47,640 nt of DNA from Saprospiraceae bacterium (lineage in GTDB: Bacteria > Bacteroidota > Bacteroidia > Chitinophagales > Saprospiraceae): the NCBI GenBank assembly GCA_029263015.1, contig JAJCYI010000106.1, positions 1 through 47,640 on the forward strand. The letters run 5' to 3'. The position numbers and the translations under genes are program-made. A model generated the notes under the pieces. The model worked only from the letters and a program-made list of their open reading frames with translations, was not told where the DNA came from and did no database searches. This document shows, piece after piece, positions 26,026 through 33,994 of this stretch; within the stretch, counting starts at the first letter, position 1; every line of letters starts with the position of its first letter.

Positions 26026-26268
26026 ATGTCGAAACAATCTCAAGCGTCAGTGCCTACCCTTTTCCAAAGGTTTCTAAACGCAAAAAACGCCCTCACAGAA
26101 ACAATTCAAAAAATCCTCGACCTTAACAAATCTCTCCGCAGAACAAAAAAAGAACCTGATAATTTGGCCATAAAAAAAGAACTCAAGCTGCTCAACAAAA
26201 TGGCAGATCACCAGGCTAAGATTGTTCAGCTCTACGAGATAAGGTTGCAAAAGGTTAGTAATCAATAA
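26026..26268 (+). CDS. Small charged coiled-coil protein, unknown
   Basis: I do not recognise this family. The likely start is ATG 26026 (MSKQSQASVPTLFQRFLNAK), giving 80 aa; the longer frame from 25939 would run over the promoter box. The sequence is nearly all predicted helix with heptad character (TETIQKILDLNKSLRRTKKE and IKKELKLLNKMADHQAKIVQ) and is rich in Lys, Leu and Asn. No signal peptide is present, so it should be cytoplasmic. It has its own promoter-like box and a terminator. Confidence 0.65.
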   Translation: MSKQSQASVPTLFQRFLNAKNALTETIQKILDLNKSLRRTKKEPDNLAIKKELKLLNKMADHQAKIVQLYEIRLQKVSNQ

Positions 26269-26283
26269 CCTTCCACCCAGGTC

Positions 26284-26322
26284 GCAGTGGGCTGCAAATT
26301 ATCCGCCCACTGCTTTCTTCTT
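26284..26322 (+). terminator. Terminator after the small coiled-coil gene
   Basis: GCAGTGGGC (26284-26292) pairs perfectly with GCCCACTGC (26305-26313) across a 12-nt loop and is followed by the T/C-rich run TTTCTTCTTT. Confidence 0.75.
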
Positions 26323-26580
26323 TCATAATTTTTTTCCACCGTTGGCAATGGTTTTTATCATCTCTACGTTTTGGGGATAACTTTTGCATTAGTTTAACAA
26401 CAGTATCTTACTAGCTATCGTCTTACTGATGTAATTTCGTTTTTGTAAATTTTAAAGGTCAGAAGTAAGGGGTTCGAATGCCGAAATTTAATGATCCGGC
26501 AGTCTTTTTGAAAAGGATACTGACTTCTCCTTTGATTGTTTTTTGACCCCTGATTCCTCCTAACTTAATTATCCAAAACG
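26323..26580. other. Intergenic region with degenerate periodic repeats
   Basis: No gene is seen. From about 26455 to 26566 the sequence has loosely repeated 7-bp units on the complementary strand (GTTAGGA, GGAATCA, GGGGTCA, AAAAACA) facing GGTCAGAAGTAAGGGG on the left. This gives a weaker version of the periodic hairpins seen elsewhere. Confidence 0.45.
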
Positions 26581-27204
26581 ATGAAGAAATACATTCCGAT
26601 CATATTCCTGTTTAGTTTGTTTGTGGTACAAATGGATGCCCAGACAAATTTGGGGAAGACGACATTGAATGGCCAGTTGGTCACTTTGATGTTGGATGAT
26701 AACGGGGACACAATTTTGGTTGCTGATGACCTTATGACCGTTTCCCTTACCTCACCCCGTAGGTTCAAAAGCCGGGAAGAATATCTCCGTTACCGAAAAT
26801 ATTTGCGCTACGCTTCCATTGTTTACCCATATGCCAAAGATGCGATAATGGTGTTCCGTCAATTGGAAGAAGAAACCGCCGAACTGAAAAAAGGCAAAAG
26901 AAAAAAGAGGGCCAAGAAACTGCAAAAGGAGTTGGATGACAAGTTTGAAACTCCATTGAAGAAACTGACCAAAACGCAGGGTAAAATCTTGGTCAAAATG
27001 GTTGAAAAAGAATTAAACGAACCTTTGCATAGTCTGATTAAAACCTACCGTGGAAGCTTTACCGCAACTTATTGGAATACCATGAGCAAATTTTGGGGGT
27101 ATGACCTCAAAGAAGGGTATATTGAAGGAAAAGACCCGATACTGGATGCGGTGCTTCAAGATTTCAATATTTCCTATAAAATGAATGGATATCAAAACAA
27201 TTGA
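26581..27204 (+). CDS. DUF4294 domain-containing exported protein
   Basis: The 207-aa product has a signal peptide (IIFLFSLFVVQMDAQ, about 1-20) and a DUF4294-like domain, a family found mostly in Bacteroidota and without known function. Recognisable parts are YRKYLRYASIVYPYAKDAIM, the basic helix KKGKRKKRAKKLQKELDDKF, LTKTQGKILVKMVEKELNEP and FTATYWNTMSKFWGYDLKEG. The stop codon lies just before a second gene for pterin-carbinolamine dehydratase, so the pair is probably cotranscribed. The family assignment rests on these motifs and was not searched. Confidence 0.8.
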   Translation: MKKYIPIIFLFSLFVVQMDAQTNLGKTTLNGQLVTLMLDDNGDTILVADDLMTVSLTSPRRFKSREEYLRYRKYLRYASIVYPYAKDAIMVFRQLEEETAELKKGKRKKRAKKLQKELDDKFETPLKKLTKTQGKILVKMVEKELNEPLHSLIKTYRGSFTATYWNTMSKFWGYDLKEGYIEGKDPILDAVLQDFNISYKMNGYQNN

Positions 27205-27215
27205 ATCGATCAATC

Positions 27216-27461
27216 ATGTGGAATGAAAAAGACGATGCCCTCCAGGCAACTTTCAAATTTAAGGACTTCACCGAAGCTTTTGCTTTTATGACCGAGGTTG
27301 CCTTCCTCGCCGAAAAAGAGGATCACCATCCAGATTGGTCAAATGTGTGGAACACCGTACATTTCAAATTGAATACCCACTCTGCGGGTGGGGTCGTCAC
27401 CGAAAAGGACTACAAACTTGCCAAATCAATAGACCGGGTGGCTGGGAAGTATATAAAATAG
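27216..27461 (+). CDS. 4a-hydroxytetrahydrobiopterin dehydratase
   Basis: Pterin-4a-carbinolamine dehydratase recycles the pterin cofactor of aromatic amino acid hydroxylases. The 81-aa product (start ATG 27216, MWNEKDDALQATFKFKDF) has the family motif EDHHPDWSNVWNTVHFKLNT with the two histidines at 37-38 and a third at 55 (THSAGG). It ends VTEKDYKLAKSIDRVAGKY. A TTG start at 27201 would overlap the upstream stop and add six residues not seen in the family. No hydroxylase gene is in this window. Confidence 0.92.
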   Translation: MWNEKDDALQATFKFKDFTEAFAFMTEVAFLAEKEDHHPDWSNVWNTVHFKLNTHSAGGVVTEKDYKLAKSIDRVAGKYIK

Positions 27462-27489
27462 ATTCATTTATTTTTTACTCCCATGTATC

Positions 27490-30048
27490 TTAAACCTTCA
27501 CCAACTTAGTTGTGAAAATGCCTACCTCTGTTGTAATCCTTACCAGATAAGTTCCTGCGTTATATTCAGTAAAGTCAATAATGTTCTCATTCCTTCCTAT
27601 TGAAAAATGTTGGCTGCCCAATTTTTTCAATAAGCGCCCATTCAAGCTCAATATTTGGATTTCACCGTAACTTGGAGATGGAAGGGTGAAAGCAACATTG
27701 GCTATTTGGCGCACAGGGTTTGGATAGACTTTGAGTGATTGCCGGATAGCTAGTTCTTCTTTGGTAGGGGTGGGGTCGAGCTGGCTGATGTCGAGCTTCA
27801 ACATGGATCGCCCAAATGTGGCGGCAATAAGGAAAGCTTCTTCTGCGTGCAAGTCGAGGTCGTTGACGACTGTGAAAGGCATATTGGTGCCGAGTATTTC
27901 CCAAACTGCACCTGAGGAGGTGGAGTACCAGACCCCCATGTCATTAGCTATAAATAAGAGATTTGGAAAATCGGGGTGGACGATGATGTCGTTAATAGGA
28001 ATCTCAGGCAAGTTGGATGAAATATCTTCCCAGTTATCACCTCCATCTACTGTTGTCAATATATGTGGTTGGTAATCAACAGAGCGGTATCCAGAAAGTG
28101 TGACATAAGCGGTCAAAGGCTCTTGTGGATGAATTGCAACGCCAGTAACGTACCGATTTGGAATACCACTCGAAATATTTGTCCAATTATCACCGCCATT
28201 GAATGTGACATTTACATTACCATCGTCGCTACCAGTATAAATAGTTTCAGGATTATTTAGTGAAACAGCAATAGTGGTAATAGTGCCATAAGAAAGGCTT
28301 CCACTGGGGTGCAGGCCATCGGTAAGGTCATCACTTATTATTTCAAAATTATCACCTCGGTCGATGCTCTTCCACAATCTGTTCCCACCATAGTAAATGG
28401 TCAAGGGGTCAGTAGGGTCCATTACGATAGGGGTGTTCCAATTGGTTCGGTCATCTTCCCCGTTGAATTTAAATTGCATGTTTGGCCCACCAACGTCTGA
28501 GCGGTGGAGGTTGCCAAACTGGAATTCAGCATAAACATAACTCGGGTCAACAGGATCAACAATGATGTGAAAACCATCTCCTCCCAAAATCCTTTCAAAA
28601 TCATCGACATTACCTGTGACAGTCCTGACCGAGCCTTGGTCTTGTGCCCCAGCGTAAATCCGTTCAGGCTGCGAATGGTCAATTTCACAGTTGTAAAACA
28701 TGTTGTTCGGAATAGACTTCACATGTTCCCAGTCGCTACCACCATTATTGGAAATATATACTCCACCATCATTTCCAGCTACTACTAAATCGGGGTTTTG
28801 AGGATGAATTTCCAAAGCATGGAAATCGACGTGCATGTTGTTCGTAGCGTTGGTCCAAGTCTGAGCACCATCAAACGAACGCACTAATTGAACGCCAAGC
28901 ACCCAAAGGTCATCGCTGTTTCCGGGGTTTAACCTTAAATTGCCAAAGAACCATCCAAAAGAAGAAAACACGAAGTTGATGGTGCTGCCATCGTCCACCT
29001 GTGTCCAAGAGGTGCCAGCATCTTCCGATTTGTATATCCCATCAAAAGTATTGGTGATGAAATTAGTTGTGTAACTAGTGTACAAGACATTTGGTTCGGA
29101 AGGCGAAATGGCCAGTCCGATTCGGCCTGTCTGTTCATCATCGGCAGGGAGGCCATTGGTCAGTTGTTCCCAGCTTTCCCCACCATCAAATGAGCGGTAA
29201 ATGCGGGAAGTCAGCCCTCCGTACCTGCGTTGCCAGGGCTGACGGATGCGCTCCCAGGTGGCAGCATAGACAAGATCAGCATTTTCAGGGTTGATGACTA
29301 CATCAATACAAGCGGTGGAATCTGAGATGAATAAGACATTTTCCCAACTATCTCCACCATCAAGCGTTCGGTAAAGTCCCCTTTCGTTGTTTTTTCCATA
29401 TAAAACGCCAGCTGCTGCCACAAAAACCCGGTCAGCATTTTCAGGATCAACGACAATGCGGCCAATATGCTGGGTGTTTTCCAAGCCCATAAACTCCCAG
29501 TTATCTCCACCATCTGATGTTTTATAAATACCGTCGCCGAAAAACGCACCTGATGTGGCAGAACCATTAGCTTCCCCCGAACCAACATACAAGATATTTG
29601 GGTCTGATGGGGCAATCGCCAAATTGCCGATAGAAAGGGCTCCTTCATCTTCGAAAACAACTTCCCAATTTTCGCCCCCATCGCTGGTTTTGAATATGCC
29701 GCCCACTGCGGTACCTACATAAATGATATTCTGATCGGTAGGGTGGAGAGCAATATCGGTAATGCGCCCGCCAATATTGACAGGGCCTGCAAGTTCCCAT
29801 TCTTCTTCAAATCGTTCCTGCGCTTTTTGCTTGGCAAGTTTTGTGATGCGATAACCATTTTTTATGGCTTCTTTGTCAATGTGGTTGTCTGGGAATGCAC
29901 GCTGGGCATACATCCATTCATGCGGCAACATTTTAGAAGACGACTCTTCTTCTTCATTAGGAATAACAGGAGAAGGTGTGCAGTTCCAGAAAAAAAGGGA
30001 CAGGAATACGGAAACCAGGATCAGTTGATAGGGTAGTTCTTTTTTCAT
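27490..30048 (-). CDS. BNR/Sortilin-like propeller protein with T9SS sorting domain
   Basis: The 852-aa product is a predicted secreted or surface protein. It has a signal sequence ending near LFFWNC; Cys23 could be lipidated, but the preceding residues fit a lipobox poorly. It then has many Asp-box repeats of beta-propeller exosialidase/VPS10 type (TSDGGENWE, TSDGGDNWEFM, FDGGESWEQL, NGGDNWTNI) over about residues 70-750. The last 80 residues (LKVYPNPVRQIANVAF ... GTYLVRITTEVGIFTTKLVK) form a type A type IX secretion sorting domain. Function could be glycan or protein binding; no catalytic residues can be assigned. It is convergent with the dehydratase gene, 28 bp away. Confidence 0.85.
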   Translation of the reverse strand: MKKELPYQLILVSVFLSLFFWNCTPSPVIPNEEEESSSKMLPHEWMYAQRAFPDNHIDKEAIKNGYRITKLAKQKAQERFEEEWELAGPVNIGGRITDIALHPTDQNIIYVGTAVGGIFKTSDGGENWEVVFEDEGALSIGNLAIAPSDPNILYVGSGEANGSATSGAFFGDGIYKTSDGGDNWEFMGLENTQHIGRIVVDPENADRVFVAAAGVLYGKNNERGLYRTLDGGDSWENVLFISDSTACIDVVINPENADLVYAATWERIRQPWQRRYGGLTSRIYRSFDGGESWEQLTNGLPADDEQTGRIGLAISPSEPNVLYTSYTTNFITNTFDGIYKSEDAGTSWTQVDDGSTINFVFSSFGWFFGNLRLNPGNSDDLWVLGVQLVRSFDGAQTWTNATNNMHVDFHALEIHPQNPDLVVAGNDGGVYISNNGGSDWEHVKSIPNNMFYNCEIDHSQPERIYAGAQDQGSVRTVTGNVDDFERILGGDGFHIIVDPVDPSYVYAEFQFGNLHRSDVGGPNMQFKFNGEDDRTNWNTPIVMDPTDPLTIYYGGNRLWKSIDRGDNFEIISDDLTDGLHPSGSLSYGTITTIAVSLNNPETIYTGSDDGNVNVTFNGGDNWTNISSGIPNRYVTGVAIHPQEPLTAYVTLSGYRSVDYQPHILTTVDGGDNWEDISSNLPEIPINDIIVHPDFPNLLFIANDMGVWYSTSSGAVWEILGTNMPFTVVNDLDLHAEEAFLIAATFGRSMLKLDISQLDPTPTKEELAIRQSLKVYPNPVRQIANVAFTLPSPSYGEIQILSLNGRLLKKLGSQHFSIGRNENIIDFTEYNAGTYLVRITTEVGIFTTKLVKV

Positions 30049-30353
30049 TACTATTCAATAAATAATATTCTGAAATGGAAAACTGGGAAATTATTTATAC
30101 GAAGGTACTTAATACACTGTGTACTTAATTCCCAATTTTCAATTTCATTTTTTTGCTTGGAGCCAATTTATGTAGCGCAATGTATGTATTGTAATCGAAA
30201 GTACAATAGCTAGGTTTTCCTTCTTAGCAGATAAGTAGTTTTCTTGACCAAAATTAAATAGGGAAAACATTTTCCACAGGGCGGGCTGTTTAGGACCGAA
30301 GATAAAATAATCCACCCAAGAATGTTAATTGATTTTGTCACCGTTCCTTATCC
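30049..30353. other. Intergenic region upstream of the propeller gene
   Basis: No gene is seen. A small perfect stem GGAAAA-CA-TTTTCC lies at 30262-30275. On the minus strand the octamer TAATTTTG (30256 down to 30249) fits the TAnnTTTG pattern about 200 nt before the start codon, but without a matching -33 element. The near-palindrome TTAATACACTGTGTACTTAA lies at about 30109-30128. Confidence 0.35.
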
Positions 30354-31043
30354 TTACTTCACCTTGTCCAAGTTCAAACCGATACGCAAGCCAAAAGTGT
30401 AGTGCCTCCAGTCAACTTTGTCGTATTCGTCAGTGAAAGCACCATCTGAAATAGTTTCAGTAAAACCCTCCCATTCCAAGTTTGGAAAATATCGGATGCC
30501 AGCGTGCGGGGACAAGGTGAGCAATTGGGTCAATTTTATTTCAAACAGAACATTTAAACCAATATTAAAAGCTAATTTTTTATCCGTCAATATAAAACGA
30601 TCAACGGGATTTCCATCTTCTGAAACGGTTTTGATGTACCGCTGGCGCACGTAACCAAGACCTGGTGAAAACTGGAGGTATAGAATCGACTTAGCCGAAT
30701 TGAGTTTCTCTTCGTTTTTAATAAATGGTGCAAAATTCATATTGCCTAAAACACCAATGGAATAAACCTCAAAATCGTGGTTTTGAAAAATCGTATGTGA
30801 ACGTGCAGCGTGAAGGGCAGGCTGGAACCGCCAAGCAGGAGCATCCAATTGAAAGATATAATCAATGGTGGCAGTATTGCTGTATTTGAGGAAATCAACA
30901 TGCCGACCAGTAACGTAATTCTCTACCATTACTTGCCATTCTTTTGCAAATCCCTGTGTTGGAGCCACGGTCAAACCAAGTTGGGCAGGCAACTTGAGAG
31001 CAGTCAAGATGAAGAGCAAACTTAATAGCACGCATTTTTTCAT
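30354..31043 (-). CDS. Outer-membrane beta-barrel-like protein, unknown role
   Basis: The 229-aa product has a signal peptide (CVLLSLLFILTALKLPAQ, about 1-21). Alternating hydrophobic beta strands follow (LGLTVAPTQGF, ILYLQFSPGLGYVRQRYIK, LAFNIGLNVLFEIKLTQLLT), and it ends with a strand HYTFGLRIGLNLDKVK. This fits the PorT-like/outer membrane beta-barrel group of Bacteroidota; the specific function is unknown. It lies upstream of and in the same direction as the propeller gene, with 305 bp between them, so cotranscription is doubtful. Confidence 0.65.
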   Translation of the reverse strand: MKKCVLLSLLFILTALKLPAQLGLTVAPTQGFAKEWQVMVENYVTGRHVDFLKYSNTATIDYIFQLDAPAWRFQPALHAARSHTIFQNHDFEVYSIGVLGNMNFAPFIKNEEKLNSAKSILYLQFSPGLGYVRQRYIKTVSEDGNPVDRFILTDKKLAFNIGLNVLFEIKLTQLLTLSPHAGIRYFPNLEWEGFTETISDGAFTDEYDKVDWRHYTFGLRIGLNLDKVK

Positions 31044-31110
31044 ACAACGGAATTATCGGTTTACGGGGGTTTAACGGAACTTTCTGCGCCGGCGTACATT
31101 ATTTCTTTTC

Positions 31111-31692
31111 TTAACGCTTGTTCTTTACCAAACTAACTTTTCCTAGCCCCTTCTCCCATTCCCTCTTGAGCAATGCATATTGGTACTCGCTGCCCCACTT
31201 GCCGTTGAACCAAATGTTTTCAATAAAATGGCCTTCTTGCCGGAACCCCAAACTCTTTAGCATTTGAATTGAAGCAATATTTTCTGCATCGGTCGTTTCT
31301 TGAATGCGTTGTATTTCTTTTTCAGAAAACAACCATTTAATAATCCCGCTCATCGCTTCTTTTGCAAAGCCTTTTTTTTGATGTTCCGTTGATATGGTCA
31401 TCCCAATTTCAACAATTCGAGAGTCTGGTTGCTGGAGTTTTATGGCACAATCACCAATGAGTTCGTTTTCGGATTTTAGCGCAACGGCATATTGAACCCA
31501 TTCTCCCGGCTTGCCAAATAGTTTTCCTTTTTGATCTACAATAAATGCCTCGCATGCTTTTTTATCCATCACATCAAATCCTTGATATAAGGTTATGGAA
31601 GGGTCGGAACGGTATGCATGGAACGCAGAAATATCCTCCGGTATTAAATTTCTGATAATCAAGCGGTCCGTGGTAATCTGAAGTTTTTCCAT
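31111..31692 (-). CDS. GNAT family N-acetyltransferase (RimJ/RimL-like)
   Basis: The 193-aa product matches the Acetyltransf_3 group: the N-terminal TDRLIIRNLIPEDISAFHAY, the acetyl-CoA binding region IGMTISTEHQKKGFAKEAMS with the Q-K-K-G-F-A version of the pyrophosphate loop, and the C-terminal LKSLGFRQEGHFIENIWFNG. The substrate is unknown; family members acetylate protein N-termini or small molecules. A perfect 23-bp inverted repeat lies 20 bp upstream of its start codon. Confidence 0.9.
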   Translation of the reverse strand: MEKLQITTDRLIIRNLIPEDISAFHAYRSDPSITLYQGFDVMDKKACEAFIVDQKGKLFGKPGEWVQYAVALKSENELIGDCAIKLQQPDSRIVEIGMTISTEHQKKGFAKEAMSGIIKWLFSEKEIQRIQETTDAENIASIQMLKSLGFRQEGHFIENIWFNGKWGSEYQYALLKREWEKGLGKVSLVKNKR

Positions 31693-31712
31693 TTGTTTGA
31701 AAATTGAATAAT

Positions 31713-31763
31713 CCTTTCTTCCAAAAGGGTGGGAATTTAATTCCCACCCTTTTGGAAGAAAGG
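31713..31763 (-). terminator. Perfect 23-bp inverted repeat between two genes
   Basis: CCTTTCTTCCAAAAGGGTGG then GAA (31713-31735) is the exact complement of 31741-31763, with the loop TTTAA. On the minus strand it follows the stop codon of the upstream gene (31784-32485) by 20 nt and precedes the acetyltransferase. It probably terminates the former or attenuates the latter; there is no long T tract on either side. Confidence 0.6.
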
Positions 31764-31783
31764 CGGGCGCAGAGCCAATTTTT

Positions 31784-32485
31784 TTATTCCAGAATATCCG
31801 CGCCTAAAAATTTATCGTCCGAATTGACATACCATTTTCGGGTTTTGGGAAAGCGTATTCCTTTGATGGTCTTTTCTCCTTCCAGTGTGATATATTCTCC
31901 GTCATTTTTGCTTTCATCGTGATAAAACCGGTAGCCGATCAATGCATAAGTTTTTGGGTTGAAATAAAAATACCAGATGTCGTTACCCACGGCCTCGTCG
32001 TATATGACTTTGATGGCCAAGCATTCTTGTCCCTGGAAATTGATTTTATTTACTTTATCAACAATATGGGTTCCATTATCGGTCAATTTCATGGGCAGCC
32101 CCCAGAGGTAGAGGTAATAGTTGCGGAGGAATTTTGTCCGTTCGCAATTGAGATTGTGCTTCGTGCGGTCTTCGTCGCTTATGGTGGGAGAGCCATCTAA
32201 TTTGTGGGAACAGGAATGTCTTTCAAAAGTATGTACCAGCTCGTGCCCGTTTCTTTTTTGGATTAGTTCAAAAAAAGAAGTTTCATTGTTGATGTGGAGA
32301 TGGGTTTTTCGGTCGGGGCCGTTTGGCCGGGTTTCGGTGAGGTGGAGGCCGCCCTTGAAATACCGCCAGTCGCCGTTTGGATCGTGGTATTCGATGCTTT
32401 TTTTGAGGACTTCTTTTCCAGTCATGTTTTGGGAAAAAAGTGGAACGACCGAAAACAAAAAAAGAAACAGCAATAGGTTTTTCAT
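31784..32485 (-). CDS. Exported protein, DUF6503-like, unknown function
   Basis: The 233-aa product has a clear signal peptide (LLLFLFLFSVVPLFSQ, about 1-19). The mature part starts GKEVLKKSIEYHDPNGDW and includes LHLTETRPNGPDRKTHLHIN and DIWYFYFNPKTYALIGYRFY. The pattern resembles DUF6503 proteins of Bacteroidota, possibly a lipoprotein-carrier-like fold, but I cannot confirm the family by search. Function is unknown. Both neighbours are on the same strand. Confidence 0.65.
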   Translation of the reverse strand: MKNLLLFLFLFSVVPLFSQNMTGKEVLKKSIEYHDPNGDWRYFKGGLHLTETRPNGPDRKTHLHINNETSFFELIQKRNGHELVHTFERHSCSHKLDGSPTISDEDRTKHNLNCERTKFLRNYYLYLWGLPMKLTDNGTHIVDKVNKINFQGQECLAIKVIYDEAVGNDIWYFYFNPKTYALIGYRFYHDESKNDGEYITLEGEKTIKGIRFPKTRKWYVNSDDKFLGADILE

Positions 32486-32524
32486 ATTTGTCTTGTTTTT
32501 TGAAATGGTGATATGGATGGGTGT

Positions 32525-32815
32525 TCACCTCAGGATCGAATCGAGATAAACTAACAAAAGGCCAGACAAAACTATGATAATAAATAAAGTGATTGCGATT
32601 GATTGGTTCTTATTTGAAGTATATCTCTGAATAGGGTTGTTCCGCGTGCCATTGGTTTTCTTGGATACTGATAACGAATTCTTTTTTGACCCATTTTTAA
32701 TATCGCCCCATTTTGCTTTATAGGCCTTGTTTTTGAAAAAGCTTTTCTTTTTCAATAATGCACGATTGGCTTTTAAACTTTTATTCATTGCTGATGCTGC
32801 GCCACCGAAAGACAT
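32525..32815 (-). CDS. Small tail-anchored basic protein, unknown
   Basis: The likely start is the ATG at 32815 (MSFGGAASAMNKSLKANRAL), giving 96 aa; the longer frame from 32896 adds an unlikely serine/lysine-rich leader. The N-terminal part is lysine-rich (LLKKKSFFKNKAYKAKWGD) and the C-terminus is a single hydrophobic helix (IAITLFIIIVLSGLLLVYLD), a tail-anchored arrangement. Short proteins that begin MSFGG and are rich in Lys and Asn are recurrent in Bacteroidota, but I know no function. Confidence 0.6.
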   Translation of the reverse strand: MSFGGAASAMNKSLKANRALLKKKSFFKNKAYKAKWGDIKNGSKKNSLSVSKKTNGTRNNPIQRYTSNKNQSIAITLFIIIVLSGLLLVYLDSILR

Positions 32816-33035
32816 ATTTGTAGATTTAAAGGTGAAAAATGATTTCCTAATATGCTTCTGAATTAGCCGGCAAGAAGATTTCTTAGATAATTTCAAGGAA
32901 TAGTTCGGCGAATGTGAAGTGTATATGATTGCTCCACCTGTACATTTCGTCTAAAAAATGATCTCGTTCGCCAACGGATAGCTATCCTTGCGACACTTTC
33001 TTTGAAAATATTTACAACGAAAACATCAACATTAC

Positions 33036-33902
33036 ATGGAACTTACCATCCGCAACCTTTCCAAGACCTATCCCAATGGTGTAAAAGCCCTCGACGACGT
33101 TTCCCTCGATATACCAACTGGCATGTATGGCCTACTTGGCCCGAATGGGGCTGGCAAAAGCACCTTGATGCGCACGGTTGCTACCTTGCAGGAAGCAGAT
33201 ACAGGTACAGCGACTTTAGACGGCATCAATGTATTGGAACAAAAAGACGAAGTGCGCCGATTGCTTGGTTACCTCCCGCAGGAATTCGGTGTGTATGCCC
33301 GCATTTCTGCTCAAAAGATGCTCGATCACCTGGCCGTACTAAAAGGCATTACCAACAAGAGTAATAGAAAAGAAGCGGTGGAGGCTTTGCTGCAAAGAGT
33401 TAATTTATGGGATCATCGAAAGAAAGCCGTTTCTTCTTATTCAGGTGGTATGAGGCAACGGTTTGGTATTGCTCAAGCACTGCTCGGCGACCCCCAGCTT
33501 ATCATAGTGGATGAACCTACTGCAGGTCTGGACCCAGGTGAGCGCAATCGTTTTTACAACTTGCTTTCAGAAATCGGGGAAAATGTAATCGTCATCCTCA
33601 GCACCCATATCGTGGAGGATGTGAAAGAACTTTGTTCCAAAATGGCCATCATCCACGAAGGTCAAGTCCATTATGAAGGGCAACCGAGTGCTGCAATGTC
33701 TGAGTTGAATGGAAAAGTTTGGGAGAAGGCCATCACGAAAGCGGAAATCGGGGATTACGAAAACCGCTTTCAAATCATTTCCAGTAAACTGGTTGCAGGT
33801 AAACCAATTATCCACATCCTGAACGAGGAAAACCCTGGCGACGGATTTGTCTCTTCCTCTCCAGACCTGGAGGATGTTTTCTTCTCTAAAATTATGGCTT
33901 GA
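33036..33902 (+). CDS. ABC transporter ATP-binding protein
   Basis: This 288-aa ATPase should power the permease encoded next to it. It shows Walker A GPNGAGKST (residues 35-43), the Q-loop at 81-82 (PQEFG), the signature SSYSGGMRQ (133-141) and Walker B LIIVDE (155-160) followed by PTAGLDPGER. The last 70 residues are a C-terminal extension typical of ABC-2 type (CcmA-like) exporters. A box TATCCTTG at 32983-32990, one base off the -7 consensus, overlaps the perfect palindrome GGATAGCTATCC (32976-32987) and may be its promoter. Confidence 0.95.
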   Translation: MELTIRNLSKTYPNGVKALDDVSLDIPTGMYGLLGPNGAGKSTLMRTVATLQEADTGTATLDGINVLEQKDEVRRLLGYLPQEFGVYARISAQKMLDHLAVLKGITNKSNRKEAVEALLQRVNLWDHRKKAVSSYSGGMRQRFGIAQALLGDPQLIIVDEPTAGLDPGERNRFYNLLSEIGENVIVILSTHIVEDVKELCSKMAIIHEGQVHYEGQPSAAMSELNGKVWEKAITKAEIGDYENRFQIISSKLVAGKPIIHILNEENPGDGFVSSSPDLEDVFFSKIMA

Positions 33903-33905
33903 AAC

Positions 33906-33994
33906 TAATGTTTCATTGCTCCATTGTTTCATGGTTCCATTGTCTTTTGGAGCACCGAAAGAATGAGACGATGAAACAGTGAAACAATGAAGCA
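33906..33994. repeat. 8-bp periodic hairpin between ABC genes
   Basis: The left arm is built of GTTTCATT, GCTCCATT, GTTTCATG and GTTCCATT. The right arm has the complementary units AATGAGAC, GATGAAAC, AGTGAAAC and AATGAAGC. Together they form a hairpin of about 35-bp arms centred near 33950. The right arm ends where the permease start codon begins. Confidence 0.75.

Noticed and set aside
27201-27215. TTG start for the pterin dehydratase
   Set aside because: It overlaps the preceding stop codon and adds residues not found in the family; ATG 27216 fits better.
32816-32896. Longer start of the small tail-anchored protein
   Set aside because: The added leader (MKLSKKSSCRLIQ...) does not resemble the MSFGG start seen in similar small proteins; kept as an alternative only.
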